A DNA stretch of 64,000 bases from Amphibacillus cookii (GCF_016908375.1 NZ_JAFBDS010000003.1:124001-188000), one strand, 5' to 3'; numbered from the stretch's first letter, positions 18,093-27,305 are shown. Program-made: numbers and translations. The notes: generated by a model not told the origin, from the sequence alone.

Positions 18093-19130
18093 TTAAGGAT
18101 AGACAGGCAGATAAGCTAAACCGGTCTGCTCATCCCACCCATACATGATGTTCATATTTTGTACCGCTTGACCGGCCGCCCCTTTTACTAAATTATCAAT
18201 TACCGCTATTACGGTTAACTTTTGGGTACGTTGATCAAGAAAAATTCCCAGATCACAATAATTACTACCATAGACTTCTTTTGTTGCTGGAATTCCACCT
18301 TGTGTACGCACACGAACAAAGTGATCGTCTTGATAGTAAAAATGATAGATCGCTTCCAATTCTGATTGCGTTACCTGTTGATTTAAATCCGCATAGATCG
18401 TCGTCATAATCCCACGTGTCATTGGAACAATATGTGGCGTAAAGTGGACACGATAAGATTGTTCAGATTTTTCAGATAAAGATTGCTCTATTTCTGGAAT
18501 ATGCTTGTGATTCCCAATCTTATAAGCCCTCGTATTTTCATTCATTTCCGAGAAATGAACCGTTAAAGAAGTACTTCTTCCAGCACCTGATACACCTGTC
18601 TTGCCATCAATAATCACCGAATTTGGTGAAATCAGCTTTTGCTCGACGATCGGCATGAGTCCTAACAATATTGCTGTCGGATAGCACCCTGGATTAGCAA
18701 TGAGTTGAGCATTAGCAATTTGATCACGGTAGACTTCACTTAATCCATAGACAGCCTTATCTAAATACGTTTGTTCTGCTGTGTCTGAACCGTACCATGC
18801 TTGATATTGATTCGGATCATTCAAGCGGAAATCACCTGATAAATCAATACATTTAACCCCGGCGTCTAACAATTGAGGCACTAAGCGACAACTTACACTT
18901 GGTGGTGTAGCGAAAAAAACAAGTTCAACTTGCGCTACTATATCATCCACACTTAATGTATCCATCGGCTTATCAATCATATGATTCACATGTGGGTATA
19001 CGTCTGAAAATAAAGTACCCGCTTGTGAGTGTGATATGATTTGCGCAATCTCCACATGTGGATGGTGTTGCAGAAAACGAATAAGTTCCACCGCTCCATA
19101 ACCTGTTCCCCCGATAATAGCTACTTTCAT
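18093..19130 (-). CDS. argC: N-acetyl-gamma-glutamyl-phosphate reductase
   Basis: NADPH-dependent reductase making N-acetylglutamate semialdehyde. It has KVAIIGGTGYGAVELIR (nucleotide-binding site), the catalytic Cys in ANPGCYPTAILLGLMP and HKHIPEIEQ. The frame opens at a TTG at 19148. GGGAGTG is 9 bases before the ATG at 19130 (MKVAIIGGTG), which gives the standard 345 residues. First gene of argCJBD, with two ARG-box-like sites upstream. Confidence 0.95.
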   Translation of the reverse strand: MKVAIIGGTGYGAVELIRFLQHHPHVEIAQIISHSQAGTLFSDVYPHVNHMIDKPMDTLSVDDIVAQVELVFFATPPSVSCRLVPQLLDAGVKCIDLSGDFRLNDPNQYQAWYGSDTAEQTYLDKAVYGLSEVYRDQIANAQLIANPGCYPTAILLGLMPIVEQKLISPNSVIIDGKTGVSGAGRSTSLTVHFSEMNENTRAYKIGNHKHIPEIEQSLSEKSEQSYRVHFTPHIVPMTRGIMTTIYADLNQQVTQSELEAIYHFYYQDDHFVRVRTQGGIPATKEVYGSNYCDLGIFLDQRTQKLTVIAVIDNLVKGAAGQAVQNMNIMYGWDEQTGLAYLPVYP

Positions 19131-19185
19131 CTCTATAAACACTCCCAATCCGATCTTGTTTGTGGTTAATTATTATACTTCATTT

Positions 19186-19199
19186 TGTATGTTTATACA
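19186..19199. promoter_or_regulatory. ARG box (ArgR/AhrC site), proximal
   Basis: TGTATGTTTATACA is a near palindrome resembling the ARG box (TGAATWWWWATTCA), 56 bases before argC. Confidence 0.5.
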
Positions 19200-19237
19200 A
19201 TAGATATTCACTAATTTATTTGTTTTTAAGATTAAAA

Positions 19238-19251
19238 TGAATATTTATACA
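19238..19251. promoter_or_regulatory. ARG box (ArgR/AhrC site), distal
   Basis: TGAATATTTATACA matches TGAATWWWWATTCA at all but two positions. It is 52 bp from the proximal box, a spacing that allows an ArgR hexamer to bind both. Confidence 0.6.
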
Positions 19252-19384
19252 TTGTGGTTGTATATTAATATGGGTCAATATACATTTAAAAAAAGCGAAA
19301 AACAATACATAGCGCATCTAACGATCTCATTAAAAAATGGGGATTATATTTTTTAGACAACCCTTTATTTACTTCATAACATAC

Positions 19385-19431
19385 AAAAAAAGAGCTGAAA
19401 CAAAACCTAGCTTTTGTTTCAGCTCTTTTTT
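19385..19431. terminator. Terminator downstream of mccB
   Basis: An almost 20-bp inverted repeat (AAGAGCTGAAACAAAA and TTTTGTTTCAGCTCTT) with a 6-base loop and flanking A and T runs, just after the mccB stop. Confidence 0.92.
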
Positions 19432-19433
19432 AT

Positions 19434-20567
19434 TTAACTTAAGGCTTGATTTAAATCTTCTAATAAGTCAGCGATATCTTCTATACCGACAGAAATCCGA
19501 ATCAAACCATCCGCTATGCCTAGCTCTAGTCTTCTCTCTCTCGGGATCGAAGCATGTGTCATCTTTGCCGGAATTGAAATTAAGCTTTCTACCGCGCCCA
19601 AGCTTTCTGCCAAAGTGAAGTATTTGACTTTGGCTAGCACACGATCAGCATTTGCTTCACTACCGACATCAAAAGAGATCATGCCACCAAACCCATTTGC
19701 TTGTTTGTTAGCCAATTGATGCCCTTGATGTGTTTCGAGCCCAGGGTAATACACGGTTATCACTTGATTATGATCAGCTAGAAATTCAGCGATTTGACGT
19801 GCATTGGTATCAATCGCCTCCATTCGAATACCAAGCGTTTTTATGCCTCGCATCAGTAACCAAGCATCTTGTGGCCCTAAAACTGCACCGACTGAGTTCT
19901 GAATAAAGTGGAGTTGTTCAGCTAGCTCTTCCGAGTCAACAACCACTAGCCCCGCCACCACATCACTATGCCCTCCAATATATTTGGTTGCACTATGGAT
20001 CACAATATTTGCTCCAAAATCAATTGGGTTTTGAAAATAAGGCGTGGCAAATGTATTATCTACGATTAAATGCAGACCCTGCTTATTAGCTAGCTGGGCA
20101 ACTGCTTCGATATCTGTTATTTTAAGCAATGGATTTGTTGGTGTTTCGATAAAGATTGCCTTAGTTTCCGGTTGAATAGCCGCTTCAATTTCTGCTAGCT
20201 CAGCAGTATTAATAAATGTGTAGTTTAAATTAAATTTGGTTAATACTTTCGTTATTAACCGATACGAGCCCCCGTAGACATCATCGGTAATAATAATGTG
20301 ATCTCCGGGCTGAAAAAGCATCATCACACTTGTAATTGCAGCCATTCCCGAACCAAATGCAAAGCCCGCCTTACCATTTTCTAATTCAGCGATCACTGTT
20401 TCAAGGGCATGCCTTGTCGGATTACCTGTACGCGAATATTCATAACCGGTATGCTTTCCAGCTTCAGGTTGTTTATATGTGCTAACTTGATAGATCGGAA
20501 CCGAAACAGCTCCTGTCTTTTCATCACCAGTAATACCACCATGAACCATCTTTGTTTTCTGTCGCAT
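19434..20567 (-). CDS. mccB: Cystathionine gamma-lyase / homocysteine gamma-lyase
   Basis: PLP enzyme of the Cys/Met metabolism family. In this operon context it splits cystathionine to cysteine, completing methionine-to-cysteine conversion. 377 residues with YEYSRTGNPTRHALE, HIIITDDVYGGSYRL and the PLP lysine in HSATKYIGGHSDVVAG. Its ATG overlaps the stop of mccA by one base (TAATG). Last gene of yrrT-luxS-mccA-mccB. By sequence alone it could be a cystathionine gamma-synthase or beta-lyase; the neighbours decide for MccB. Confidence 0.88.
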   Translation of the reverse strand: MRQKTKMVHGGITGDEKTGAVSVPIYQVSTYKQPEAGKHTGYEYSRTGNPTRHALETVIAELENGKAGFAFGSGMAAITSVMMLFQPGDHIIITDDVYGGSYRLITKVLTKFNLNYTFINTAELAEIEAAIQPETKAIFIETPTNPLLKITDIEAVAQLANKQGLHLIVDNTFATPYFQNPIDFGANIVIHSATKYIGGHSDVVAGLVVVDSEELAEQLHFIQNSVGAVLGPQDAWLLMRGIKTLGIRMEAIDTNARQIAEFLADHNQVITVYYPGLETHQGHQLANKQANGFGGMISFDVGSEANADRVLAKVKYFTLAESLGAVESLISIPAKMTHASIPRERRLELGIADGLIRISVGIEDIADLLEDLNQALS

Positions 20568-21490
20568 TATATGCCTCCTTGATAAATCTTTTTACTTAAG
20601 TAACGCTCACTACTATCCGGAAATACGGTAACAATATTTGTATTTGCTTCTGCTTTTTTAGCTTCTTGTACCGCCGCATACATGGCTGCACCTGATGAGC
20701 TACCAACTAACAGCCCTTCCTGCTTACCGAGCATGGTCACATAGTTAAAAGCATCTTGATCAGAAACTGTATAAATATCATCAAAGTGATTTTCATTCAT
20801 ATACGGGGGGATCACTTCCATACCAATACCCTCCGTTTTATGGGGGCCAGGCTTTCCTCCCCCAATGATAGAGCCTTCAGGTTCAACAATAATCGTCTTG
20901 ATCTGATCATTCTTTTCTTTAAAATATTTTGCGGTCCCAGCAAATGTGCCCCCTGTTCCAGCGCCAGCAATAAAAATATCAATGACACCATTAAGGTCGC
21001 TCCACAATTCAGGGGCTAGCGATTGATAGTATGCATACGGATTGATCGGATTCTCAAATTGTTGGGGAAGATAACTATCAGGGTATTGCTGTTGTAATGT
21101 CTTTGCTCTCTCTACCGCACCTTGCATCCCCAGTGCAGAATCAGTATGGACAATCTCTGCTCCAAGCGCCTTCATCAGCTCTTGTTTTTCTATACTGAAC
21201 TTTTCAGGCACACAAAATATAACACGGAGTTGATACTTCTGCGCGGCCAACGCTAAGCCAATACCTGTATTTCCAGCAGTCGGTTCGATAATCGTCCCGC
21301 CTTGTTTAACTTTTCCCGTCAACAAGGCATCTTCAACAATCGCCTGCCCTAATCGATCTTTGACACTACCACCAGGGTTAAAATACTCTAATTTTACATA
21401 GATTTTCGTTCCATTAGGTTGTCGAAAGCTTTTTAATTCAATTAATGGTGTATTTCCTATTGTTTCATGGATATGATTAACTAAAGGCAT
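20567..21490 (-). CDS. mccA: O-acetylserine-dependent cystathionine beta-synthase
   Basis: Fold type II PLP enzyme related to cysteine synthase, 307 residues. PLP lysine in NPGGSVKDRLGQAI, substrate loop PTAGNTGIGLALAA and phosphate loop GAGTGGTFAGTAKYF. Next to mccB, luxS and yrrT it is expected to join homocysteine and O-acetylserine to cystathionine, like B. subtilis MccA (YrhA). It starts 9 bases after luxS ends and is coupled to mccB. Confidence 0.9.
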   Translation of the reverse strand: MPLVNHIHETIGNTPLIELKSFRQPNGTKIYVKLEYFNPGGSVKDRLGQAIVEDALLTGKVKQGGTIIEPTAGNTGIGLALAAQKYQLRVIFCVPEKFSIEKQELMKALGAEIVHTDSALGMQGAVERAKTLQQQYPDSYLPQQFENPINPYAYYQSLAPELWSDLNGVIDIFIAGAGTGGTFAGTAKYFKEKNDQIKTIIVEPEGSIIGGGKPGPHKTEGIGMEVIPPYMNENHFDDIYTVSDQDAFNYVTMLGKQEGLLVGSSSGAAMYAAVQEAKKAEANTNIVTVFPDSSERYLSKKIYQGGI

Positions 21491-21499
21491 GTGACCACC

Positions 21500-21967
21500 C
21501 TATTCTGCAAAAACAACATGCCATTGGTCTTGCTTATTAAGCATATCCTTAGCAATTGTCTTTGCTCCATCTAGACTATGGTTGGCTGCCCAGCCACACT
21601 GGACTTCATTACAAGCAGGTACTTCCCTCGCTTCTAATACATCTTTTAAAGTTAAGGCTAACGCTTCGATGACTTCATCATATTGATCATTATTTAAAAT
21701 GGATAGATAGAAGCCGGTCTGACACCCCATTGGCCCGATATCTAATACATGATCAAGATGATTTCTAATTTGTTCCGCCATTAGATGCTCTAACGAGTGT
21801 AGTCCGGGCATTTCCATATGTTCTTGATTGGGTTGTTTAAATCGAATGTCATATTTATAAACACGATCTCCATTTGTACCTTGGGTCACACCAACCAAAC
21901 GAACATACGGGGCTTTCACCTTAGTATGGTCTAAATTAAAACTTTCAACATTCATTTTTTCATTCAT
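21500..21967 (-). CDS. luxS: S-ribosylhomocysteine lyase (AI-2 synthase)
   Basis: Splits S-ribosylhomocysteine to homocysteine and DPD, the AI-2 precursor. The metal motif HSLEH is at 57-61 (His57, Glu60 region, His61) and the Cys ligand is in EVQCGWA near the C-terminus; GCQTGFYL is also typical. The frame runs to 21997, but the ATG at 21967 has GGGAGG 9 bases upstream and overlaps the yrrT stop, giving 155 residues, the usual length. It lies where B. subtilis has mtnN. LuxS needs the product of an SAH nucleosidase, which is not in the window. Confidence 0.95.
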   Translation of the reverse strand: MNEKMNVESFNLDHTKVKAPYVRLVGVTQGTNGDRVYKYDIRFKQPNQEHMEMPGLHSLEHLMAEQIRNHLDHVLDIGPMGCQTGFYLSILNNDQYDEVIEALALTLKDVLEAREVPACNEVQCGWAANHSLDGAKTIAKDMLNKQDQWHVVFAE

Positions 21968-22619
21968 CTCCTTTAACCTCCCTTTTTTTCTCAGCAACTA
22001 ATAACCAAACGAAGTCATTCATCTGCTTAGATGAAATGTCAAAACCAGCCTCTATGAAAATAGTATTTATCGTTGACAAAAGCGGATAATGCTCTGTACG
22101 TAAATCTTCAGCTAAATTATAAAATAATTGTTGTTCCGCGCGTTTAATCGTCTCTTCCTTCACTTGACTAGATGCGAAGACCGTATCCGCAAAAACAACA
22201 CGTCCTCCGATCGGTAATTGTTGATTAAATTGATAGCATGCGCGTTGTTTTTCATTATCTGTCAAGTGGTGAAAAGCGTATGTGCTTGCAATGGTTTCTA
22301 TAAGTCTTTCAGGCTGTGAAAAATTCAAAAAATCGCCATTGACAATCGTCGCCTGTGGTAATTTCATACGTGCCTTTTTTCGCATCGCTTCTGAAGGCTC
22401 TACACCAATGACATCATGATGAGCTTGTAACAATTTTTCAGTTAAATTACCTGTGCCAACACCAAACTCTAATACTGTTCCTTTGACTTGATTAACAACC
22501 GCCTGCAAAATCTCGTCATAGTGAAGAAAAACAGCCTGATATTCTTGATCATCACCCGAAACCGTTCGATCATAATCTTCTGCCCAATTATCAAATAAAG
22601 AGACAAATTCTCTGCCCAT
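21960..22619 (-). CDS. yrrT: SAM-dependent methyltransferase YrrT
   Basis: Class I methyltransferase of 219 residues. [16 protein letters not shown] (motif I) is near residue 47 and [14 protein letters not shown] (motif II) near 70. It begins [22 protein letters not shown], typical of the yrrT gene that heads the SAM recycling/methionine-to-cysteine operon of bacilli. Its product would be SAH, feeding the next steps; the methyl acceptor is unknown. It overlaps luxS by 8 bases. No riboswitch or clear CymR site could be confirmed upstream. Confidence 0.88.
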   Translation of the reverse strand: MGREFVSLFDNWAEDYDRTVSGDDQEYQAVFLHYDEILQAVVNQVKGTVLEFGVGTGNLTEKLLQAHHDVIGVEPSEAMRKKARMKLPQATIVNGDFLNFSQPERLIETIASTYAFHHLTDNEKQRACYQFNQQLPIGGRVVFADTVFASSQVKEETIKRAEQQLFYNLAEDLRTEHYPLLSTINTIFIEAGFDISSKQMNDFVWLLVAEKKREVKGDE

Positions 22620-22810
22620 GTCATTATACGCTCCCTTATAAATTCTTACTATATTACTATGAATTATCGGAATAATTGGTTATAACTTATCACAATTTAT
22701 TTGTAAAAGCAATTTTTTAAAAAGGAATGACTGTGGGGATGATGATAGTAAGGGTTACTTTAATACCGTTAACAAATGTGATAAGCAACAGAGATAAGGG
22801 TGGTTTGAGG

Positions 22811-22887
22811 AAGGGGGGTGACTTAGCGTAGCGTGCTACCTAGAAGTAATTATTTTTTGTAATTATCAATTACGAGCCCCCCTTTTT
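22811..22887 (+). ncRNA. Terminator-like structured element, candidate small RNA 3' end
   Basis: AAGGGGGG (22811-22818) pairs with CCCCCCTT (22877-22884) and is followed by TTTTT on the plus strand. Inside lie a small hairpin (GTAGC-GT-GCTAC) and an AT-rich one (GTAATTA...TAATTAT). No plus-strand gene precedes it: both flanking genes are on the minus strand. It may therefore end an unannotated plus-strand transcript starting after 22620. No promoter could be fixed. Confidence 0.4.
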
Positions 22888-22901
22888 ATCATCAATAAAA
22901 C

Positions 22902-22992
22902 AAACCTTCACTCAGGGCGTATTTTCATCTCTCGCCCACTGATGGTGAGTTGAGGAATTAGGAGATTAGCGTCCGCTGCTCTCGTAGCGGAC
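22902..22992 (+). repeat. Two-hairpin intergenic repeat, copy b (rearranged)
   Basis: Has the first part AACCTTCACTCAGGGCG, CGCCCACTGATGG and GGAGATTAGCGTCCG. The second half is replaced by a short hairpin GTCCGCT...AGCGGAC. It lies 46 bases beyond the stop of the next minus-strand gene. Confidence 0.7.
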
Positions 22993-23037
22993 ACTTTACC
23001 TATTAGGTTTCTTCTCGATGTTGGTATTATTATATGG

Positions 23038-23937
23038 TCATTCAACCGTATTGGTTAAGGTGCCAATCCCCTCAATGGTTAACTCTACCTGATCACCAGC
23101 TCGCAAAAAAGCAGGTGGCTGTTGAGCAAACCCTACACCATCAGGGGTTCCAGTCAAGATGATATCACCAGGCTCTAATGTCATTAAGTTTGAAATAAAT
23201 GCAACCAAATAAGGAATATTAAAAATAAGCTGATTTGTGTTAGAAAACTGACGCCTCTCTCCATTTACTACAGATTGAATCATTAGATTACCTGGATCTT
23301 CAATCTCATCAGCTGTTACCAACCAAGGTCCGATAGGTGTCGAGCGATCAAGCGTTTTACCTTGCAGCCACTGTGGTGTTCGTTTTTGTAAATCTCTAGC
23401 GGATATATCATTAGCGATCGTATAACCAGCGACAACGTCCAGCGCCTCTTCTTCTCTTACCATAGTAGCTTGATCACCAATCACAACAGCTAATTCGACT
23501 TCATAATCTAGTTGTGAAGTTTGCAAACTTTTCATAATCGCATCATCAGGACCAATTAATGCATTAGCAAATTTAGCAAACAAAACAGGATATTCAGGTA
23601 TGTTACTGTTCATTTCGATGACATGATCACGATAGTTTGTACCCACACAAATAATTTTATTTGGTTTCGTAACGGGAGGCCCAAGCTTGACAGACTTTCT
23701 ATTGTAAATGAACGTTGTCATCGGTGTTTCCCTATGATAGTTAAACGTTCGCTTGGCACTATTTAAAGCCACTGCTCCCGCTTGATAAAAAGCGACTGGA
23801 TCCGCTGGACAAATATAATCTTCTTTTGCCCCTAATTGTTGTGACGCTTTAGCTAAATCGACCACTTGATCATCATTTATAAATCCAGTCCGATAACCTT
23901 GAGCCGAATCCTTTAACTTATAAGTAACGATTTTCAT
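23038..23937 (-). CDS. Fumarylacetoacetate hydrolase family protein
   Basis: Divalent-metal enzyme of the FAH fold (hydrolases, decarboxylases or isomerases of 2-oxo acids). 299 residues with KIICVGTNYRDHVIEMN, the metal ligands in DYEVELAVVIG and GYTIANDISARDLQ, and PGDIILTGTPDGVGFAQ. The frame extends 22 codons upstream, but that part lies toward a MITE end and lacks a good SD. AGGGGAG is 8 bases before the ATG at 23937 (MKIVTYKL). The substrate is not predictable. A MITE begins 33 bases upstream of the start codon, so its native promoter was displaced or replaced. Confidence 0.85.
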   Translation of the reverse strand: MKIVTYKLKDSAQGYRTGFINDDQVVDLAKASQQLGAKEDYICPADPVAFYQAGAVALNSAKRTFNYHRETPMTTFIYNRKSVKLGPPVTKPNKIICVGTNYRDHVIEMNSNIPEYPVLFAKFANALIGPDDAIMKSLQTSQLDYEVELAVVIGDQATMVREEEALDVVAGYTIANDISARDLQKRTPQWLQGKTLDRSTPIGPWLVTADEIEDPGNLMIQSVVNGERRQFSNTNQLIFNIPYLVAFISNLMTLEPGDIILTGTPDGVGFAQQPPAFLRAGDQVELTIEGIGTLTNTVE

Positions 23938-23970
23938 ATGTAAATCTCCCCTTTGTTTTAACTTACTATA

Positions 23971-24257
23971 CTCAACTTTCGCACACTGAAAATAGGCATT
24001 CAACCTTGATCGTGTTCAATAGACGCGGTATTCAATATGCTTACTTCTGCATGGATGTGCCGCATGCGTTTAGCACGTTATTTCGTTCCGAAAAGCAACG
24101 GATTCGCTTTTCGCGAGGATCACCCTATTCTCGCAGAAGTCTCACTCATTGCTTATCTCTACTTAGACGGGTGGTTCATACTGAATGCGATTTTCTCACT
24201 TTTCGTGCGATCGCAACTAGCTTTCATGCGATTTTCTTACTTTCTGAGAAAGTTGAG
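23971..24257. mobile_element. MITE-like element, copy B
   Basis: 287-bp copy with the same CTCAACTTTC / GAAAGTTGAG ends and internal sequence as copy A. Flanks TTACTATA and TTATTATA look like an imperfect target duplication. It separates two minus-strand genes, ending 44 bases after the OsmC gene and starting 33 bases before the FAH gene. Confidence 0.8.
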
Positions 24258-24300
24258 TTATTATACTAAACAAAATAGAGATGCTCAAATGAACATCCCT

Positions 24301-24693
24301 TTACGATTGCGTGATCAGGTTAACGGGCACACCATGTTCAATCGTATTTCCAATTGTACACCCGCGTTTTGCCGATTTTTCTAGTTTATTCCTTGTTTTT
24401 TCATCAAGATCTCCTTCAAACACAATCGAAACATCTAACTTCTCCATTCTGGAGGGGCGAGCCTCTGCATCTTTAGTCGCTGATACTTCAATCGTATAAC
24501 CATCAATTTCAAGTTGATCTCTTTCAATAATCGCATCAACGGTTAGTCCCATACAAATACCAACAGAACTGCACAAATAATCAACCGGTGAAAAGCCATC
24601 AACAGGGTAGCGACTAGATGTAGCTATGCTTTCTGTACCTCTTTCATTTGTAATTTTGTGAGCGTGGTCTTTTTGTTTTTTTAAAGTAATCAT
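24301..24693 (-). CDS. OsmC family peroxiredoxin-like protein
   Basis: OsmC/Ohr fold protein of 130 residues. The redox cysteines are Cys47 (SSVGICMGLTVDA) and Cys112 (SAKRGCTIGNT), in the normal positions. Family members reduce organic hydroperoxides or act on sulfur species with thiol cofactors. It is more like the YhfA subgroup than Ohr. It once probably preceded the FAH gene closely; a MITE now lies between. A second OsmC protein is at 53853. Confidence 0.85.
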   Translation of the reverse strand: MITLKKQKDHAHKITNERGTESIATSSRYPVDGFSPVDYLCSSVGICMGLTVDAIIERDQLEIDGYTIEVSATKDAEARPSRMEKLDVSIVFEGDLDEKTRNKLEKSAKRGCTIGNTIEHGVPVNLITQS

Positions 24694-24755
24694 CTGTTAA
24701 CCTTCCTTTCAAAATTGTATTATTATCTTCTCTCAACATCAGTTTTTTAGACCGA

Positions 24756-25229
24756 TTAAAATCGACTTAACCCTCTACGATCATAAGTGTTCGCATACTT
24801 TTTCCATTTCGCTTGTCTAATCATTTGATTAATCACTTCTGAGCAGATTAACCCTAATGCAATCGCTCCCGAAAGCATAATCACTCGTGCTGCTAACGGA
24901 ATCGCCTGATCATAATTATTTTCAACAAATTGCCTCATCGCATCATAAGCCAAGCCACCAGGAACAAGGGGGATAATACCAGATACATTAAAAATAATAA
25001 TCGGCGTTCGAAACCACTTTGCAAGGATTTGACTAACGATGGCGACGACAATAGCCGCTAACAACGTAGCAACAATGGCATCTATCACTAATAAACGAAG
25101 CAAAGTGTACACAAACCAGCCTAACATTCCAACCACACCACACTGCCATAGCACGCGGCGCGGCGCGTTAAAAATAATAGCAAAGCCTGCTGCTGCTATA
25201 AAACTAACCAATAACTGTTCTACAATCAA
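24756..25229 (-). CDS. Threonine/serine exporter family, small subunit (YjjB-like)
   Basis: Four to five hydrophobic segments and the ThrE C-terminal domain motif GIIPLVPGGLAYDAMRQF. The frame opens at 25301, but GAGGTG is 7 bases before a TTG at 25229 that gives MIVEQLLVSFIAAAGFAI, a normal beginning, so about 157 residues. With the next protein it forms the split two-gene version of ThrE, a membrane exporter of threonine, serine or, in enterobacteria, succinate. Confidence 0.85.
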   Translation of the reverse strand: MIVEQLLVSFIAAAGFAIIFNAPRRVLWQCGVVGMLGWFVYTLLRLLVIDAIVATLLAAIVVAIVSQILAKWFRTPIIIFNVSGIIPLVPGGLAYDAMRQFVENNYDQAIPLAARVIMLSGAIALGLICSEVINQMIRQAKWKKYANTYDRRGLSRF

Positions 25230-25397
25230 AAACTTGCACCTCACTTCAAATAGTCGATAGATTCTTTTACGGACGGTTATTATGTGATAAAGAGACTTCA
25301 TTTATGAACTTGTTTGTTCCTGCAAATTTGCTCGCTTTTCTGATGCTTAACACTTTAAAATGATCACTTTGACGTTTCCTGCTTTTTTGTCTACTTT

Positions 25398-26141
25398 CTA
25401 ACGTACAAGAAAAAATATAATCGACACACCCGCTCCAATTGCAAAAGCCGTTAAAAAAGCTTCGGCTCCTTTCGTTATCCCAGAAACTAAGTGACCTGCC
25501 ATTAAGTCCCTGACTGCATTTGTAATTAGTAACCCGGGAACAAGGGGCATGACTGAGCCAATAATAATGTTGTCAATTTCAAGACCCCATCCCATTTGAA
25601 CCACGAAAAAGGCAGTTACCCCTAATAGTATCGATGCTAGAAATTCGGCAAAGAAGCGAATTTTAATCACACTATGTAAATAGCGCATCATACCATAGCC
25701 AATGCCACCAACAATAACTGCTGGGATAAAATCATACCATTGACCATCAAACATGATCGTGAAACCACCACTAGCAAAGGCAGCTGCTAATAATTGAACC
25801 CAAGTTGGGTAAGTATCACGTTGCTGGTCAACTTGCCGTAATTGTTTGTCTGCCTCTTCTATTGACAGTTGACTAGACGATACATGGCGAGAAATACTAT
25901 TAACTTGCGAGACTTTATGTAAGTCTGTGGCCCGTTCCTCAATCCGCACAAAATGAGTTGGCGCCGTTATATCATAAGCAAACATGATAGCAGTTGGGGT
26001 CGCATGAGCCTGGGCATTCTCCATCTCGAAAGCTTGAGCAATTCTTACCATCGTATCCTCCACGCGATATGTTTCTGCTCCGCTCTGCAGCATAATTTTC
26101 CCCGCTAATAAACAAATTTCCACGACTTCGGTTTGTTGCAA
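25398..26141 (-). CDS. Threonine/serine exporter family, large subunit (YjjP-like)
   Basis: ThrE N-terminal domain (DUF1212): cytosolic part with LLAGKIMLQSGAETYRVEDTM and ATPTAIMFAYD, then five membrane segments with SVMPLVPGLLITNAVRDLMAGHLVSG. 247 residues. Start is a TTG 6 bases after GGGGGG. It lies 168 bases upstream of the small subunit, same strand, and 15 bases behind the MFS gene, suggesting one transcript. Confidence 0.87.
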   Translation of the reverse strand: MQQTEVVEICLLAGKIMLQSGAETYRVEDTMVRIAQAFEMENAQAHATPTAIMFAYDITAPTHFVRIEERATDLHKVSQVNSISRHVSSSQLSIEEADKQLRQVDQQRDTYPTWVQLLAAAFASGGFTIMFDGQWYDFIPAVIVGGIGYGMMRYLHSVIKIRFFAEFLASILLGVTAFFVVQMGWGLEIDNIIIGSVMPLVPGLLITNAVRDLMAGHLVSGITKGAEAFLTAFAIGAGVSIIFFLVR

Positions 26142-26156
26142 ATCACACCCCCCTTT

Positions 26157-27305
26157 CTAGGTTCGCCTTTGTATCGCGTGATATAACATGATTAGTATTG
26201 ACCCGACTAGTGCGAAGGCAGCCATTGTAAAATACAGCACATGACCACCATATTGCTCGATGATAAAACCTCCACCTAAAGAACCTATTATCCCCGATAT
26301 ACCAAAAAAAACAGTCATAAACATCAAATGACCCGTGGCCTGTAATTCAACTGGAATTAATCGAGAAACGTATTGAAAAGAAGCAAGGTAAAACACACCA
26401 AAGCAAAGGCCATGAAAAACTTGTAACAACACAATGATAGAGGGCGAATCAACTACACCATACAACAGCCATCTCCCTGCAAATAGTAACCCTGCGGTTG
26501 TCATAAAAATCAGTGGATGGAATTTTCTAAACCACTTTCCAGCAAAGGCGAATACAGCGGCTTCACTAGCAACACCTACAAACCACGCCCAGCCAACTAA
26601 ACTATCTCGTCCTCCAAGTTCTCTAATAAACAAGCCGATAAAACTATCATTCGCTCGGTGTGTTATTGTGATTAACAATAATACAGCTAAGTATATAAGT
26701 AGACGATAATTTTTAATAAGTTTATGTATATCTTTAAGCTGAACAGGCGGCGTCTCCACTTTAACATCTACAATTCTAAAACTAACAATCAAGACTAATG
26801 TACCCATAAATAAATACGGAATGACTAAATATTGAATGCCGACCCAGCCAAGTAATTCACCGACTAAGAGAGCCGACGCTGCAAAACCAATCGATCCCCA
26901 TGTCCGAATCGCACCAAAAGAAACACCTAAAGCAGACGCTCTACGTTGTGCCAAACTATCAGCAAGTGGGCCAATTGGTGAAACAAAAAAATAAAAAAAG
27001 ATAGCGAAAACTAAGATCAGCATGAGCGTCTTCATTTGAAAGAACACTGCACTACTTATAAGTAAGCCACACGTTACGATGATCAGTATTTTTCGTACCG
27101 TTTGATACTTATCACTCATAAACCCCCAAAAGGGTTGTGAAAATATAGACACTGTCGGTCCAACTGCGAGTACCCAGCCAACTTCTTGACCCGTCAACCC
27201 TCGATAAGCCAATAATAGTGGCAAAAAACTCACAACCATCGTGTTCGCCCCATGAAAACTAAACAATAACATCTTTAACGGAACAAGCGATCCTTTATCT
27301 GTCAC
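26157..27305 (-). CDS. MFS transporter (MFS_1-like / HcaT-type)
   Basis: Twelve-segment major facilitator of about 382 residues. GWVLAVGPTVSIFSQPFWGFMSD is the family's N-terminal loop motif, and FGAIRTWGSIGFA is shared with the 3-phenylpropionate/LacY-like branch. The frame opens at ATG 27329, which has no SD. GAGGAG lies 10 bases before a GTG at 27305 (MTDKGSLVPLKML), a more likely start. Substrate unknown. It precedes the ThrE pair closely. Confidence 0.8.
   Translation of the reverse strand: MTDKGSLVPLKMLLFSFHGANTMVVSFLPLLLAYRGLTGQEVGWVLAVGPTVSIFSQPFWGFMSDKYQTVRKILIIVTCGLLISSAVFFQMKTLMLILVFAIFFYFFVSPIGPLADSLAQRRASALGVSFGAIRTWGSIGFAASALLVGELLGWVGIQYLVIPYLFMGTLVLIVSFRIVDVKVETPPVQLKDIHKLIKNYRLLIYLAVLLLITITHRANDSFIGLFIRELGGRDSLVGWAWFVGVASEAAVFAFAGKWFRKFHPLIFMTTAGLLFAGRWLLYGVVDSPSIIVLLQVFHGLCFGVFYLASFQYVSRLIPVELQATGHLMFMTVFFGISGIIGSLGGGFIIEQYGGHVLYFTMAAFALVGSILIMLYHAIQRRT

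Noticed and set aside
22790-22830. T-box-like GGGTGG in the yrrT upstream region
   Set aside because: It is on the plus strand, opposite to yrrT, and no T-box core or specifier structure follows.
23938-24003. N-terminal 22-residue extension of the FAH-family protein
   Set aside because: It runs into the MITE end and has no SD; the ATG at 23937 has a good one.
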